From: Thermohalobaculum sediminis
GTDB lineage: Bacteria > Pseudomonadota > Alphaproteobacteria > Rhodobacterales > Rhodobacteraceae
DNA length: 64,000 bases
NCBI RefSeq assembly: GCF_023487995.1
Contig: NZ_JAMFKN010000009.1
Span: 1 to 64,000, forward strand
Direction: 5' to 3'
Positions 41,979 through 51,187 of the stretch are shown one piece after another; within the stretch, counting starts at the first letter, position 1, and the number at the start of each line of letters is the position of its first letter. The notes below the pieces were generated by a model. That model had not been told where the DNA came from. It did no database searches and saw nothing but the letters and a program-made list of their open reading frames with translations. Both the position numbers and the translations under genes were made by a program.

Positions 41979-42079
41979 GCGGGCGCCATTCGCGGCCGTG
42001 CCGAACCCCCGCAAATGGATACGGCCCGCCATGTGGCAGGCCGCTTCTCCCCTAGACCCGGACCGGACTCGTTGGCCGT

Positions 42080-42106
42080 TTGTTTTGTTTGTTTGGCACC
42101 TATAAC
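42080..42106 (+). promoter_or_regulatory. Possible proS promoter
   Basis: An AT-rich island in GC-rich DNA holds TATAAC at 42101-42106, a good -10, with TTGTTT at 42080-42085 (spacer 15). The spacing is short. It lies about 150 bases before the proS start, downstream of ppx. Confidence 0.35.
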
Positions 42107-42253
42107 GCGCCTGCGACCTCCTGTCACCCCCGGATCTCCCGCCATGCGGGAAAGCTGCCCGCCGAGTGCCGCGGCTTGCCAGCCGGGACCTTTGCCCCTA
42201 CACCTCGGCCCGACCGGCCGCGGCGGCCGCGACAGCCCCGATGAGAGTTCCGC

Positions 42254-43594
42254 ATGCGCCTGACTCGCTATTTCCTGCCCGTCCTGAAGGAAACCCCGGC
42301 CGAGGCGCAGATCGTCTCGCACCGCCTGATGCTGCGCGCCGGCATGATCCGCCAGTCCTCGGCCGGGATCTATTCGTGGCTGCCGATGGGCTATGCCGTG
42401 CTGCGCCGGATCGAGGAGATCGTGCATCAGGAGCAGCAACGCGCGGGCGCCATCCCGGTGCTGATGCCGACCATCCAGCCCGCCGACCTGTGGCGCCAGT
42501 CGGGCCGCTACGACGCCTATGGCCCCGAGATGCTGCGCATCAAGGACCGCCACGAGCGCGACATGCTGTATGGCCCGACGAACGAGGAGATGATCACCGA
42601 GATCTTCAAGGCCTATTGCGGCTCGTACCGCGACGTGCCGAAGATGCTCTACCACATCCAGTGGAAGTTCCGGGACGAGATCCGCCCCCGCTTCGGCGTG
42701 ATGCGCGGGCGCGAGTTCCTGATGAAGGACGGCTACAGCTTCGACGTCGACCACGCGGCTGCGATCCATTCCTACAACCAGATGATGGCGGCCTACCTGC
42801 GCACCTTCGAGCGGATGGGCCTCAAGGCCGTGCCGATGAAGGCCGAGTCGGGCCCGATCGGCGGCGACCACGCGCACGAGTTCCTGATCCTGGCCGAAAC
42901 GGGCGAGTCGGGCGTGTTCCTCGACCGCACGGTGGTGGACCTGAGCCTCGGAGGCACCGCCATCGACTTCGACGACCGCGCGCAGCTCCAGGACATCTTC
43001 GACCGCTGGACCGCGCCCTATGCCCGCACCGACGATACCCATGACGAGGCGCTGTTCCACTCGATGGTGCCCGAGGACCGCCGGGTCGAGGCCCGCGGCA
43101 TCGAGGTCGGCCACATCTTCTACTTCGGCACCAAGTATTCCGAGCCCCTGCAGGCGCTGGTGACCACGCCCGAGGGCGAGAAGGTCCCGGTCCATGGCGG
43201 AAGCTATGGCATCGGCGTGAGCCGCCTCGTCGGTGCGCTGATCGAGGCGAACCACGACGACAAGGGCATCATCTGGCCCGAGAGCGTGACCCCCTTCGCC
43301 GTGGGCCTCGTGAACCTCAAGCAGGGCGATGCGGCGGTCGATGCCGCCTGCGAGGACCTCTACGCAAAGCTCGCGGCCGCAGGGCTCACGGTGCTCTACG
43401 ACGACACCGACGAGCGGGCAGGGGCCAAGTTCGCCACCATGGAACTGATCGGCCTGCCGTGGCGTCTTACGGTGGGGCCGCGCGGCCTGAAATCGGGCGT
43501 GGTCGAACTGGCCTGCCGGCGCACCGGCGCATCCGAGGAACTGTCGCCCGACGCCGCGGTGGCGAAATTGCGGGCGATCTATACGGGGCTCTGA
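42254..43594 (+). CDS. proS: Prolyl-tRNA synthetase
   Basis: 446-residue class IIa synthetase of the short alphaproteobacterial type lacking the editing insertion domain. Motif blocks are [40 protein letters not shown] (motif 2 region) and [20 protein letters not shown] (motif 3), then the C-terminal anticodon domain ([20 protein letters not shown]). It charges tRNA-Pro, and tRNA-Pro(GGG) is itself encoded in this window at 20.5 kb. proS-lolE-lolD order is typical. Confidence 0.95.
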   Translation: MRLTRYFLPVLKETPAEAQIVSHRLMLRAGMIRQSSAGIYSWLPMGYAVLRRIEEIVHQEQQRAGAIPVLMPTIQPADLWRQSGRYDAYGPEMLRIKDRHERDMLYGPTNEEMITEIFKAYCGSYRDVPKMLYHIQWKFRDEIRPRFGVMRGREFLMKDGYSFDVDHAAAIHSYNQMMAAYLRTFERMGLKAVPMKAESGPIGGDHAHEFLILAETGESGVFLDRTVVDLSLGGTAIDFDDRAQLQDIFDRWTAPYARTDDTHDEALFHSMVPEDRRVEARGIEVGHIFYFGTKYSEPLQALVTTPEGEKVPVHGGSYGIGVSRLVGALIEANHDDKGIIWPESVTPFAVGLVNLKQGDAAVDAACEDLYAKLAAAGLTVLYDDTDERAGAKFATMELIGLPWRLTVGPRGLKSGVVELACRRTGASEELSPDAAVAKLRAIYTGL

Positions 43595-43598
43595 GCGC

Positions 43599-44870
43599 AT
43601 GGCGGCGGGCGACTATGGCGGGGCCTTCTCGCGCCTCGAATGGATGGTCGCGGGCCGCTACCTGCGCGCCCGGCGGTCCGAGGGCGCGATCTCGGTGATC
43701 GCGGGCTTCAGCCTGGTCGGCATCATGCTGGGCGTGGCGACCCTCATCATCGTCATGTCGGTGATGAACGGCTTCCGCACCGAGCTGGTCGACCGCATCC
43801 TGGGCGCACAGCCGCACATCTCGGTGCTCTCGTCCGATCCGGGCGGGATCGCGGACTACGACGCGATGGTCGCGCGGCTGCGCGCCAACTCCGAGGTCAC
43901 GCGCGCGGCCCCGATCCTCGAGCGCCAGGTGATGGCCTCGTCCGATGCCGGCAACTCCGGCGCGCTCATCCGCGGCATGCGGGCCGAGGACCTCGCCACC
44001 CTCGAGTCGGTGGCCGACCCCGAGGAGGCGCGCGGCAAGCTCTCCGACTATGGCGAGGGGGGCGTCGCGGTGGGGGCGGGGCTTGCGCAACGGCTGCGGC
44101 TCGGTGTGGGCGACACGATCACGCTGATCAGCCCGCGCGGGCTCACCACCCCCTTCGGGGTGGCGCCCCGCGTCAAGGGCTACCGCATCGCCTACATCTT
44201 CCGCATCGGCATGTCGGAATACGACCGCGCCTTCGTCTTCATGCCGCTCGCCGAGGCGCAGGCCTTCTTCAAGATGGACGGCCGCGTCGATGCCGTCGAG
44301 GTGATGGTCGCACGCCCCGACGAGGTCGAGCGCATCGGCGTGGCGCTCGCCCCGGACATCGGCACGGCCGGCTATCTGTGGAACTGGAAGCGGGCCAATT
44401 CGGGCTTCCTGTCGGCATTGGATGTCGAGCGCAACGTGATGTTCCTGATCCTCGCGCTCATCATCCTGGTGGCCGCGCTCAACATCATCTCGGGCCTCAT
44501 CATGCTGGTGAAGGACAAGGGGCGCGACATCGGCATCCTGCGCACCATCGGCCTGCCGCGCGGCGCGGTGCTGCGGATCTTCTTCATCTGCGGCGCCTCG
44601 ATCGGCGTCGTCGGCACGGTGCTGGGGGTGGCGCTGGGGATCGCGTTCACCCGCAACATCGCCGAGATCCAGTCGGCGGTCGAGGCGCTCCTCGGCACCT
44701 CGGTCTGGGACCCCGAGATCCGCATGCTGACGCGCGTGCCGGCGGTGATGGTGCCCTCGGACGTGGTGATGACGACGGTGCTGGCGCTTGGGCTGTCGTT
44801 CCTCGCCACCTGGTATCCGGCGTGGCGCGCGGCCCGGCTCGATCCGGTCGAGGCCCTGCGCTATGAGTGA
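43599..44870 (+). CDS. lolE: Lipoprotein-releasing ABC transporter permease (LolC/E)
   Basis: 423-residue permease of the LolCDE system that extracts outer-membrane lipoproteins from the inner membrane. One N-terminal membrane span (about 33-55, [20 protein letters not shown]), a large periplasmic domain, and three C-terminal spans (about 285-310, 325-350, 385-405) ending in [13 protein letters not shown]. Only one permease gene is present, so a homodimer is likely, as in other alphaproteobacteria. It overlaps lolD by 8 bases. Confidence 0.93.
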   Translation: MAAGDYGGAFSRLEWMVAGRYLRARRSEGAISVIAGFSLVGIMLGVATLIIVMSVMNGFRTELVDRILGAQPHISVLSSDPGGIADYDAMVARLRANSEVTRAAPILERQVMASSDAGNSGALIRGMRAEDLATLESVADPEEARGKLSDYGEGGVAVGAGLAQRLRLGVGDTITLISPRGLTTPFGVAPRVKGYRIAYIFRIGMSEYDRAFVFMPLAEAQAFFKMDGRVDAVEVMVARPDEVERIGVALAPDIGTAGYLWNWKRANSGFLSALDVERNVMFLILALIILVAALNIISGLIMLVKDKGRDIGILRTIGLPRGAVLRIFFICGASIGVVGTVLGVALGIAFTRNIAEIQSAVEALLGTSVWDPEIRMLTRVPAVMVPSDVVMTTVLALGLSFLATWYPAWRAARLDPVEALRYE

Positions 44871-45549
44871 CGCGACGCTGCGCCTCGACGGCATCACCCG
44901 CACCTTCCGGCAGGGGCCGCGGGTAATCGAGGTGCTGCGCGGTGCCGAGCTTGTCGTGGCGCGAGGCGAGATCGTGGCCCTCGTTGCCCCCTCGGGCGCG
45001 GGCAAGTCCACGCTCCTGCAGATCGCGGGGCTGCTGGACACGCCCACCGGCGGCACGGTGTCGATCGCGGGCGAGCCCGTCTCGGCGCTCGACGACCGCG
45101 GCCGCACCGCGGCGCGGCGGCGGCTGATCGGCTTCGTCTACCAGTTCCACCACCTGCTGCCCGAGTTCTCGGCGGAGGAGAACGTCTCGATCCCGCAGCT
45201 TGCCGCGGGCGCCTCGCGCAAGGCCGCGCGGGCGCGCTCCGAGGCGCTGCTCGCCCGCGTGGGCCTCGCCGAGCGCATGAGCCACCGCCCGGCGGAGCTG
45301 TCGGGCGGCGAGCAGCAGCGCGTCGCCATCTGCCGCGCGCTCGCCAACCAGCCTGCGCTTTTGCTGGCCGACGAGCCCACCGGCAACCTCGACCCCGAGA
45401 CCTCGGGCCGCGTGTTCGACATGCTGATGGAGGTGGTGCGCGAGACCGGCCTAGCGGCGCTCATCGCCACCCACAACCACGAGCTTGCCTCGCGCATGGA
45501 CCGGGTGGTGCGGCTGGAGGGCGGGGAGATCGTCGGGGGGGCGGGGTAA
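44863..45549 (+). CDS. lolD: Lipoprotein-releasing ABC transporter ATPase LolD
   Basis: 228-residue ATPase. The Walker A is APSGAGKST (42-50), where Ala replaces the usual first Gly; the signature LSGGEQQR is at 146-153, and Walker B is [33 protein letters not shown] is the LolD-type Q-loop region. Clients here would include BamE and the Wza-like lipoprotein of this window. The start is the ATG inside the end of lolE. The next gene begins directly at its stop. Confidence 0.94.
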   Translation: MSDATLRLDGITRTFRQGPRVIEVLRGAELVVARGEIVALVAPSGAGKSTLLQIAGLLDTPTGGTVSIAGEPVSALDDRGRTAARRRLIGFVYQFHHLLPEFSAEENVSIPQLAAGASRKAARARSEALLARVGLAERMSHRPAELSGGEQQRVAICRALANQPALLLADEPTGNLDPETSGRVFDMLMEVVRETGLAALIATHNHELASRMDRVVRLEGGEIVGGAG

Positions 45550-45933
45550 ATGGCTGAGAAGACTGCTGCCATCGTCATCTATGATGGTGAGTGTCCTTTC
45601 TGCTCCCGTTATGTTCGACTGATGCGAGTGCGCGAGGCGGTTGGAACGCTCCACCTCGTCAATGCGCGCGACGGTGGCCCCGAGGTCAATGCGGCACGCG
45701 CCCGGGGCCTCAATCTCGACGAAGGAATGGTGCTGATCCTTGGTGGCCAATTTTATCACGGCGCAGATTGTTTAAACCGATTGGCGCTACTCAGCTCGCG
45801 CTCTGGAATATTCAATCGGATTACTTACATCGCCTTCCGGTCGCCTATGGCATCGAAGATCCTGTACCCGGTGTTACGTGCTGGCCGCAACGCGACGCTT
45901 CGGTTGCTCGGGCGTCCTCCGCTCACGTTTTGA
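45550..45933 (+). CDS. DCC-family thiol-disulfide oxidoreductase (DUF393)
   Basis: 127 residues with the DCC/DUF393 fold, a thioredoxin-like group named for its DxxCxxC motif: YDGECPFCSRYVRLMR puts Cys15 and Cys18 in a CPFC pair. The C-terminal part (LNRLALLSSRSGIFNRITYI) is typical. The ATG follows the lolD stop with no gap, so it rides on the lol operon. Base composition falls sharply within this gene, marking the edge of an accessory island. DCC proteins are often encoded beside HTTM membrane proteins, as here. Confidence 0.82.
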   Translation: MAEKTAAIVIYDGECPFCSRYVRLMRVREAVGTLHLVNARDGGPEVNAARARGLNLDEGMVLILGGQFYHGADCLNRLALLSSRSGIFNRITYIAFRSPMASKILYPVLRAGRNATLRLLGRPPLTF

Positions 45934-46915
45934 CGGGCGCCGCGTGCCAGCCGAGCCCTCGACGCAGGACGATTCCCAAAATGGGAAGCGATGCGACCAT
46001 CTCTTTCGAATGGACGCGCCCCGGGTGATACGGAGACATCATGAAGAGCAGAGCATTGAAGACAATGTGAAGCGGAAAGGCGATCTCTATAAAAACGATC
46101 GTTCCGAAGTGAAAAATGATCAACCCGATGCCCCACGCGCGGTGCAATGCAGGCCGGAAGAATATTACGATGGCGACGAGTTCAGCATAGTAGATCCAAA
46201 AAAACATTGGCCAACCGATAAGTGGATTCTCTATAATAAAATCCGCAAAAATTGGCGTATTTTTAGTTTCCATCAATCTCCAAGCCAAGGTATCGGCCAT
46301 TGCATGAGGCGAGAATCCACCCTTCTCCCCAGCGAGAAGCATCTGCAAGGCGTCGATAACCTTGTATGCTCCGGACATCGTATAGAAAAGCAGAATAAGA
46401 AGCATTGCAGCTGAAACACATGTCAATAATTGAATTATTGCGACGCGAGAGCTGATTATTTTTTGGTTCCGCGCATTGGGTAAAAATATAAAGCAGACAG
46501 AAATCCAGAAGAGCTCATGATAGCCATGGTTCATGGCGCCCCAGGAATTGCTGATCGCAGTGTATTGAAGAATGAGTATCGAGGAAGCGAGCCGGACCCA
46601 GAAGCAATGCCACATGATCACTGCGGCCATCCCGGTGGCGATCATGGCCGGTATGAGGATTTTTGCCGCCACCTCGAGGCCCACCAGGTCAACCCAGAGT
46701 ACTGGCCATAGTGGCTGAAATCCTTCGGGCGCTGCGGCCATCCGCTGCAGGGACGAGACGAAATCGACGAATTGCAGCAAGACGATGACATAGAAGCATT
46801 GAACGATGATAAGAGCTTTCCGCGCGTAGTCTCGATGGGCGTGCCAGCGTGGCCGGGGCTTCTCCAAAGAGAGCGCATTTCCAAGTGCCTTGAATAGCGG
46901 CATCTTTAGCATCAT
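45923..46915 (-). CDS. HTTM-like multi-pass membrane protein
   Basis: 330 residues with seven to nine hydrophobic helices. The layout (a loop NSWGAMNHGYHELFWISVCFIFLP, then FYTMSGAYKVIDALQMLLAG, then a late ELVAIVIFFRPALHRAWGIG-LIIFHF pair) resembles HTTM (horizontally transferred transmembrane, gamma-carboxylase-like) proteins, but the match is by eye only. Its GC content is far below that of the window. It converges on the DCC gene (11-base overlap of the 3-prime ends) and overlaps its upstream partner by 4 bases. Catalytic function is unknown. Confidence 0.62.
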   Translation of the reverse strand: MMLKMPLFKALGNALSLEKPRPRWHAHRDYARKALIIVQCFYVIVLLQFVDFVSSLQRMAAAPEGFQPLWPVLWVDLVGLEVAAKILIPAMIATGMAAVIMWHCFWVRLASSILILQYTAISNSWGAMNHGYHELFWISVCFIFLPNARNQKIISSRVAIIQLLTCVSAAMLLILLFYTMSGAYKVIDALQMLLAGEKGGFSPHAMADTLAWRLMETKNTPIFADFIIENPLIGWPMFFWIYYAELVAIVIFFRPALHRAWGIGLIIFHFGTIVFIEIAFPLHIVFNALLFMMSPYHPGRVHSKEMVASLPILGIVLRRGLGWHAAPVKT

Positions 46916-47400
46916 TGGCGAGGCTCCACGAGATGTGTGGATACTTCGACCCGGTCGAAGACCTGTCCCGTCTTGAATCGCACGAGTGGATCGAACTTGA
47001 CGATTACCATTCGGTAATGGACTGGCTGATCCAGTCTGAGGTAGTGCTCTTCGAGATTCCGCCTGCGCACCTCCCCGCGCTCAGGGTCACGCCCCCGGGC
47101 CGCTAAAACTGCGCGCCCTGCCTTGATCAAGCTGACGTCCCGCCTCTGTGCCGTCGCGAAGTATTCGGGAAGGTCGAAAATGTTTGCCGGTGGTTCGAAC
47201 ACTTCATCGCCGATGCGAAGAATCTCGAATTCGAGGCGAATCATCGGGTTTCGAACGTGTGTGAAAAGTGACCAGTTAAAAAATGGAAACAACTCGAGCC
47301 CTTTAGAGCCAAAAAGAGTGGAAATAACCAAGTAAACGCTGAATATTATAGCGAGGGCGGCCTTAGAGAATGAATATTTCTTTATGCTTGTTGCGGGCAT
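46912..47400 (-). CDS. Membrane-anchored hypothetical protein, partner of the HTTM-like gene
   Basis: 162 residues with one N-terminal signal-anchor helix (about 14-33, ALAIIFSVYLVISTLFGSK) after the basic MPATSIKKYSFSK, then a soluble domain of about 125 residues rich in charged residues and probably beta (FPFFNWSLFTHVRNPMIRLE, then FEILRIGDEVFEPPANIFDL). The stop overlaps the HTTM-like start (ATGA), so the two are co-translated. Strongly AT-biased at the 5-prime end. Topology would put the domain in the periplasm. No family recognised. Confidence 0.65.
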   Translation of the reverse strand: MPATSIKKYSFSKAALAIIFSVYLVISTLFGSKGLELFPFFNWSLFTHVRNPMIRLEFEILRIGDEVFEPPANIFDLPEYFATAQRRDVSLIKAGRAVLAARGRDPERGEVRRRNLEEHYLRLDQPVHYRMVIVKFDPLVRFKTGQVFDRVEVSTHLVEPRQ

Positions 47401-47461
47401 TTTGAGCCTTCAAATATATGTCTTTCTAGCCAAGGGTAAAAATGATTCGTCTACAAAATGT

Positions 47462-47481
47462 GGCGCCCGCCTGTGGGCGCC
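47462..47481. terminator. Terminator hairpin after speB (bidirectional form)
   Basis: A 7-bp stem, ggcgccc/gggcgcc, with a 6-base loop begins 9 bases past the speB stop on the minus strand and is followed there by ACATTTTG; on the plus strand it is followed by CTTTTG. It insulates the speB gene from the AT-rich island. Confidence 0.65.
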
Positions 47482-47489
47482 CTTTTGCC

Positions 47490-48443
47490 TTACCCCGTCT
47501 TGCTCCCCGTCATCGCGCACAACAGCTCGAACATGATCGTGGCACCATTCAGCGCCGTGACGCCGCCCACGTCGTAGGGCGGCGAGACCTCGACCATGTC
47601 GGCGCCCCGGATGTCGAGCCCCGCCAGCGCCCGCACCATTCCCTGCGCCTCGCGCATTGTGATGCCGCCGGCTTCGGGCGTCCCGGTCCCCGGCGCGAAG
47701 GCGGGGTCGAGGCTGTCGATGTCGAAGCTCACATAGGCGGGTGCGTCGCCCACGATGCTCACGGCTTCCTCGATGCAGGCGCGCCAGCCGCGTTCCTCGA
47801 CCTCCTCGATCTTCATCACCCGCATGCCGCTGGCGTAGGAGAAGGCCCACATCTCGGGCGCGAACAACGTGCCGCGGATGCCGATCTGCACGGTGCGCCG
47901 CGGGTCGATCAGCCCCTCGTCCACCGCGATCTTGAAGGGCGCGCCGTGGTGGAAGCGCGAGCCGAGGTAGTCGTCCCCGGTGTCGCAATGCGCGTCGACC
48001 TGCACCAGCGCGAGCGGGCGGTCCCTGCCGATCGCCCGCAGGATGGGCAGGGTGATGGAGTGGTCGCCGCCGCAGGTCAGCGGCCGGATGCCGGCGGCAT
48101 GGACGCGCGCGTAGGACGCCTCGATCTCGGCATGGGCGGAGGCGAGATCGAAGGGCCGCCGGACCCATGCGTCGCCGATATCGGCGACCCGCGCCGCGGC
48201 GAAGGGCGCGGCCCCGGTCGCCTGGTTCACCCGCCGGATCAGCGAGGACTGGTTGCGCACCTCGCGCGGCCCATGCCGCGGGCCGGGGCGGTTGGTGACG
48301 CCGCCGTCATACGGCACCCCGATCAGGCCGATCTCGGGCGGATTCGCCTCGAAATCCTCGACGTAGGGCAGCCGGAAGAAGCTCGCGAGCCCGGTGAAGC
48401 GCGGCCGTTGCTGGGGATCGCCATAATCCAGGAATTCCGCCAT
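47490..48443 (-). CDS. speB: Agmatinase/ureohydrolase family protein
   Basis: 317-residue binuclear Mn ureohydrolase. Metal ligands are visible in GGDHSITLP, VDAHCDTGDDY and SFDIDSLDPAFAPGTGTPEAGG. Agmatinase would release urea and putrescine from agmatine. The family also includes guanidinobutyrase, guanidinopropionase and similar enzymes; the DAHCDT loop and an N-terminal RFTGLASFFRLPYVEDFEAN segment do not decide between them. It lies 3 bases after a sterol-desaturase-family gene on the same strand, an unusual partner. Confidence 0.87.
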   Translation of the reverse strand: MAEFLDYGDPQQRPRFTGLASFFRLPYVEDFEANPPEIGLIGVPYDGGVTNRPGPRHGPREVRNQSSLIRRVNQATGAAPFAAARVADIGDAWVRRPFDLASAHAEIEASYARVHAAGIRPLTCGGDHSITLPILRAIGRDRPLALVQVDAHCDTGDDYLGSRFHHGAPFKIAVDEGLIDPRRTVQIGIRGTLFAPEMWAFSYASGMRVMKIEEVEERGWRACIEEAVSIVGDAPAYVSFDIDSLDPAFAPGTGTPEAGGITMREAQGMVRALAGLDIRGADMVEVSPPYDVGGVTALNGATIMFELLCAMTGSKTG

Positions 48444-48446
48444 GTC

Positions 48447-49250
48447 TCACTCCGCAGGACGTGCCGCGCCGGGCCGCGAGGGCGACGGCGGCGCCCCGGC
48501 GGCCATCGCGCCCACCTTCCGGTCATAGCCGGGATGCAGCGTGCCCATGACGCGGTCCCAGATCGAGAAGAAATTGCCGTAGTTGCAGTTGAACAGCTCG
48601 TGATGCTGGTCGTGGAAGGTGGTGCAGACCAGCGGCCAGGGCCGGCGCGCGGTGGGGCTGGCGAAATACTCGAACCCCGCGTGACCGATCTGCCCGTTGG
48701 CGTGATCGTAGAGGCGGTGCACAATCAGCACCGAGGGCGGGATCGGCAACACCAGCGGCGCGATCAGCAGGTAGCCCTGATGCACCACCGCGTCGAGCGG
48801 GTCGTCCGAGTATGTGGACCAGACCGTCGGCGCCAGCGAGCGGTGATGCACCCGGTGGAAACGGTAGAGCGGGCGCCAGTGCATCATCCGGTGCGCCCAG
48901 TAGAACCAGGCGTCGAACAGCAGCACCGACAGCGCGAACATCCCCAGCCACGCAGCCCAGCCCTCGGCCGGCTTCCACAGGGTGATCCCGTGGCGCTGCA
49001 GCGCCAGCCCCGCGCCCATCATCGCGCAGATGGGGACCAGCGCCTTAAGGCTTTTGACGATCTCGGCTCGCGCGCGATCCTCGCCGCGCCGCCCGCTCTG
49101 GATGCGCCGCTCGGGGTGGCGGGCGTTCCACCATGCCAGCACGCCCCCCAGCCCGAAATAGGCCGCGACATGCCCCGCATAGAGCACCGCCGTGATCCAC
49201 AGGAAATCGAGCGCCAGACCTGCCATGTCCGCCCGTCCGCTTGCCGCCAC
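48447..49250 (-). CDS. Sterol desaturase/fatty acid hydroxylase family protein
   Basis: 267-residue di-iron membrane hydroxylase/desaturase. The three His boxes are present: HRMMH (120-124), HRVHH (132-136) and HDQHHE (213-218), with an additional HANGQIGH at 183-190. Four membrane segments are likely. The substrate (sterol, fatty acid, carotenoid or alkylglycerol) cannot be told; it is not of the compact CrtZ type. A second Met at residue 9 (49226) could be the start. Co-directional with speB, 3 bases apart. Confidence 0.85.
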   Translation of the reverse strand: MAASGRADMAGLALDFLWITAVLYAGHVAAYFGLGGVLAWWNARHPERRIQSGRRGEDRARAEIVKSLKALVPICAMMGAGLALQRHGITLWKPAEGWAAWLGMFALSVLLFDAWFYWAHRMMHWRPLYRFHRVHHRSLAPTVWSTYSDDPLDAVVHQGYLLIAPLVLPIPPSVLIVHRLYDHANGQIGHAGFEYFASPTARRPWPLVCTTFHDQHHELFNCNYGNFFSIWDRVMGTLHPGYDRKVGAMAAGAPPSPSRPGAARPAE

Positions 49251-49303
49251 CCGAAGGGGTAGGGCAAGGGGCGGGCGGGGTCAATGCGGCCCCGCCCGGC
49301 GGT

Positions 49304-50074
49304 TCACTTGATGGCGGCGGCGATCTTCTTCAGCACCGGCGCGATCTGGCTCATCCGGTCACCGATCTCGTCGTCGCTCGTCGGCATGAAGTCGTTGGTC
49401 GTGAACTTGCGCCACGCCTTCCACTCGTTGACGATGTCGAGCTCCTTCGCCAGCGGCGGCAGCGCGGTGCCCACGCCGCGGATGTCCTCGCTCCAGAACT
49501 TCTTGAACTCGGTCGTGGTCTTGATCGACCGCAGACCCTTGGCCACCTCGGTCACATAGTGCTTCAGCCGCTTGGCGTTCTCGGCGATGAACTTGGCGTG
49601 CTTGTCGAAATCGTCCACCGCTTGGTTGTAGTCGGCCTGGAAGCTGGGAAGCACCGTGTTCTTGTTGATCGAGACCATGAAGAAATCTGCCGCCTTCTCG
49701 ACCTCGCGGGCGTATTTGGCGGAATCCTTCGGGATCAGCTTGTTCTTCTCCCATTTCTCGGCGGTCTTCTTGGCGGCGTCGCGCAGGGCGATGATCTTCT
49801 TGCGGACGTCGCCCTCGACATTCGCGTTATAATAGGCGACCACCTGCTTCAGCGTCGCGTCGATGTCCTCGCGCTTGAGCTTGTCGGCGTGGGGCAGGCG
49901 CTCGGCCAGGTTCATCTGCGTGCGGTTCTTGAGCACGTCCGAATAGGCCTTGTCAGCGGCCTTCATGGCGTCGCCGACACCGGTCTTGCCGGCGATCTTG
50001 GCGATCGCGCCCTTCTTCTTCTGCCAGGCGGCGTCGGTCAGGATGGCGGGGTAGGCGGGCCACTTGTGGGGCAT
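49304..50074 (-). CDS. Lys-rich helical protein, copy 1 of a tandem paralogous pair, unknown function
   Basis: 256 residues, no signal peptide or membrane helix, very rich in Lys and Ala, probably all-helical and cytoplasmic. Residues 1-50 and 78-147 are almost identical to the next gene (three differences in each block), while 51-77 and 148-256 have diverged. Conserved centre: NANVEGDVRKK, RDAAKKTAEKWEKNKLIPKD and VEKAADFFMVS. The C-terminal part keeps DIRGVGT, WRKFTT and IAPVLKKIA. I recognise no family. The Lys codons are mostly AAG, in line with the genome. Confidence 0.78.
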   Translation of the reverse strand: MPHKWPAYPAILTDAAWQKKKGAIAKIAGKTGVGDAMKAADKAYSDVLKNRTQMNLAERLPHADKLKREDIDATLKQVVAYYNANVEGDVRKKIIALRDAAKKTAEKWEKNKLIPKDSAKYAREVEKAADFFMVSINKNTVLPSFQADYNQAVDDFDKHAKFIAENAKRLKHYVTEVAKGLRSIKTTTEFKKFWSEDIRGVGTALPPLAKELDIVNEWKAWRKFTTNDFMPTSDDEIGDRMSQIAPVLKKIAAAIK

Positions 50075-50252
50075 CGAATCCTCGCTGAAATCAATCTGTA
50101 ACCAGGGCGGCCGAATTCCCCCTCAGCCGCCGCACGCAGTAGGCCCGCAAGGTCGCGCAGGTTTCAATCGAAAAACGTCCGCCGCGCGGCGAACGCGCGG
50201 CGGTCAGAATGCATGGCGGCGAGGCAGGGAGGCCCGCCGCGCCACCGGGCGC

Positions 50253-51026
50253 CTACTTCACCGCCTCGGCGATCTTCTTCAGGACCGGCGCGATCTCCTT
50301 CATCTTCGCGGGGATCTCGCTGGCGTCCTTGGGCTTGAAGCCATCGGTCGTGAACTTGCGCCACTGCTTGTACTCGGTCTCCAGCCCCAGCGGCTTGGCG
50401 ACCAGCGGCAGAACCGTGCCGATGCCGCGAATGTCGTTGCCCCAGAAGGGACGCTCGAAATCGTCCGTGGTCTTGACCGTCTTCATCCCCTTCGCCACGG
50501 CGAGGATATAGGGTTTGAGCTTGCCGGCCGCGTCCTCGACCACCTTGCGGGCCTTGGCATTGGCCTCGAGCGCAGCCTTGTGCTCGGCCTGGAAGCTGGG
50601 CAGCACCGTGTTCTTGTTGAGCGAGACCATGAAGAAATCGGCCGCCTTCTCGACGTCGCGGGCGTATTTGGCGGAATCCTTCGGGATCAGCTTGTTCTTC
50701 TCCCATTTCTCGGCGGTCTTCTTGGCGGCGTCGCGAAGGGCGATGACCTTCTTGCGCACGTCGCCTTCGACATTCGCGTTGTAGTAGGCGACGACGCTCT
50801 TAAGCGCCGCGTCGATGCCTTCCTTGGTGATCTGGGTGGCGTTCGGCAGGTAGGTGTAGATCTCCATCTGCCGCTGGTTCTTGAGCACGTCCGCATAGGC
50901 CTTGTCGGCGGCCTTCATGGCGTCGCCGACGCCGGTCTTGCCGGCGACTTTGGCAATCGCTCCCTTCTTCTTCTGCCAGGTGGCGTCGGTCAGGATGGCA
51001 GGATAGGCGGGCCATTTGTGCGGCAT
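50253..51026 (-). CDS. Lys-rich helical protein, copy 2 of a tandem paralogous pair, unknown function
   Basis: 257 residues, paralogue of the neighbouring downstream gene with the same MPHKWPAYPAILTD start. The ATG at 51026 is chosen because it gives the shared N-terminus; an in-frame extension upstream has no counterpart. The divergent C-terminal half retains DIRGIGT, WRKFTTDGFKPKD and IAPVLKKIAEAVK. The 178-base spacer to copy 1 is non-coding. It is divergent from dnaE across about 160 bases. Function unknown; a structural or nucleoid-type role is only a guess from charge. Confidence 0.78.
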   Translation of the reverse strand: MPHKWPAYPAILTDATWQKKKGAIAKVAGKTGVGDAMKAADKAYADVLKNQRQMEIYTYLPNATQITKEGIDAALKSVVAYYNANVEGDVRKKVIALRDAAKKTAEKWEKNKLIPKDSAKYARDVEKAADFFMVSLNKNTVLPSFQAEHKAALEANAKARKVVEDAAGKLKPYILAVAKGMKTVKTTDDFERPFWGNDIRGIGTVLPLVAKPLGLETEYKQWRKFTTDGFKPKDASEIPAKMKEIAPVLKKIAEAVK

Positions 51027-51187
51027 CTTGTCCTCATGAAAAATCGCGGCCGCGCGGGCCGCGGAGTCCCCCTTCCCGGTCGATCGGGTGACGCAAAGTA
51101 AATGCAACCAACGCGCGAATCGCAAACGGATTCAGGCAATCCATCCACCTCTTGGCCGCGCCGCGCGCTGCGCGCTAGGCTCGGCCC

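Noticed and set aside
47413-47418. tatatt as a -10 box for the membrane-anchored island gene
   Set aside because: It lies only about 13 bases before the start codon and has no matching -35, so a normal leader with a ribosome site would not fit.
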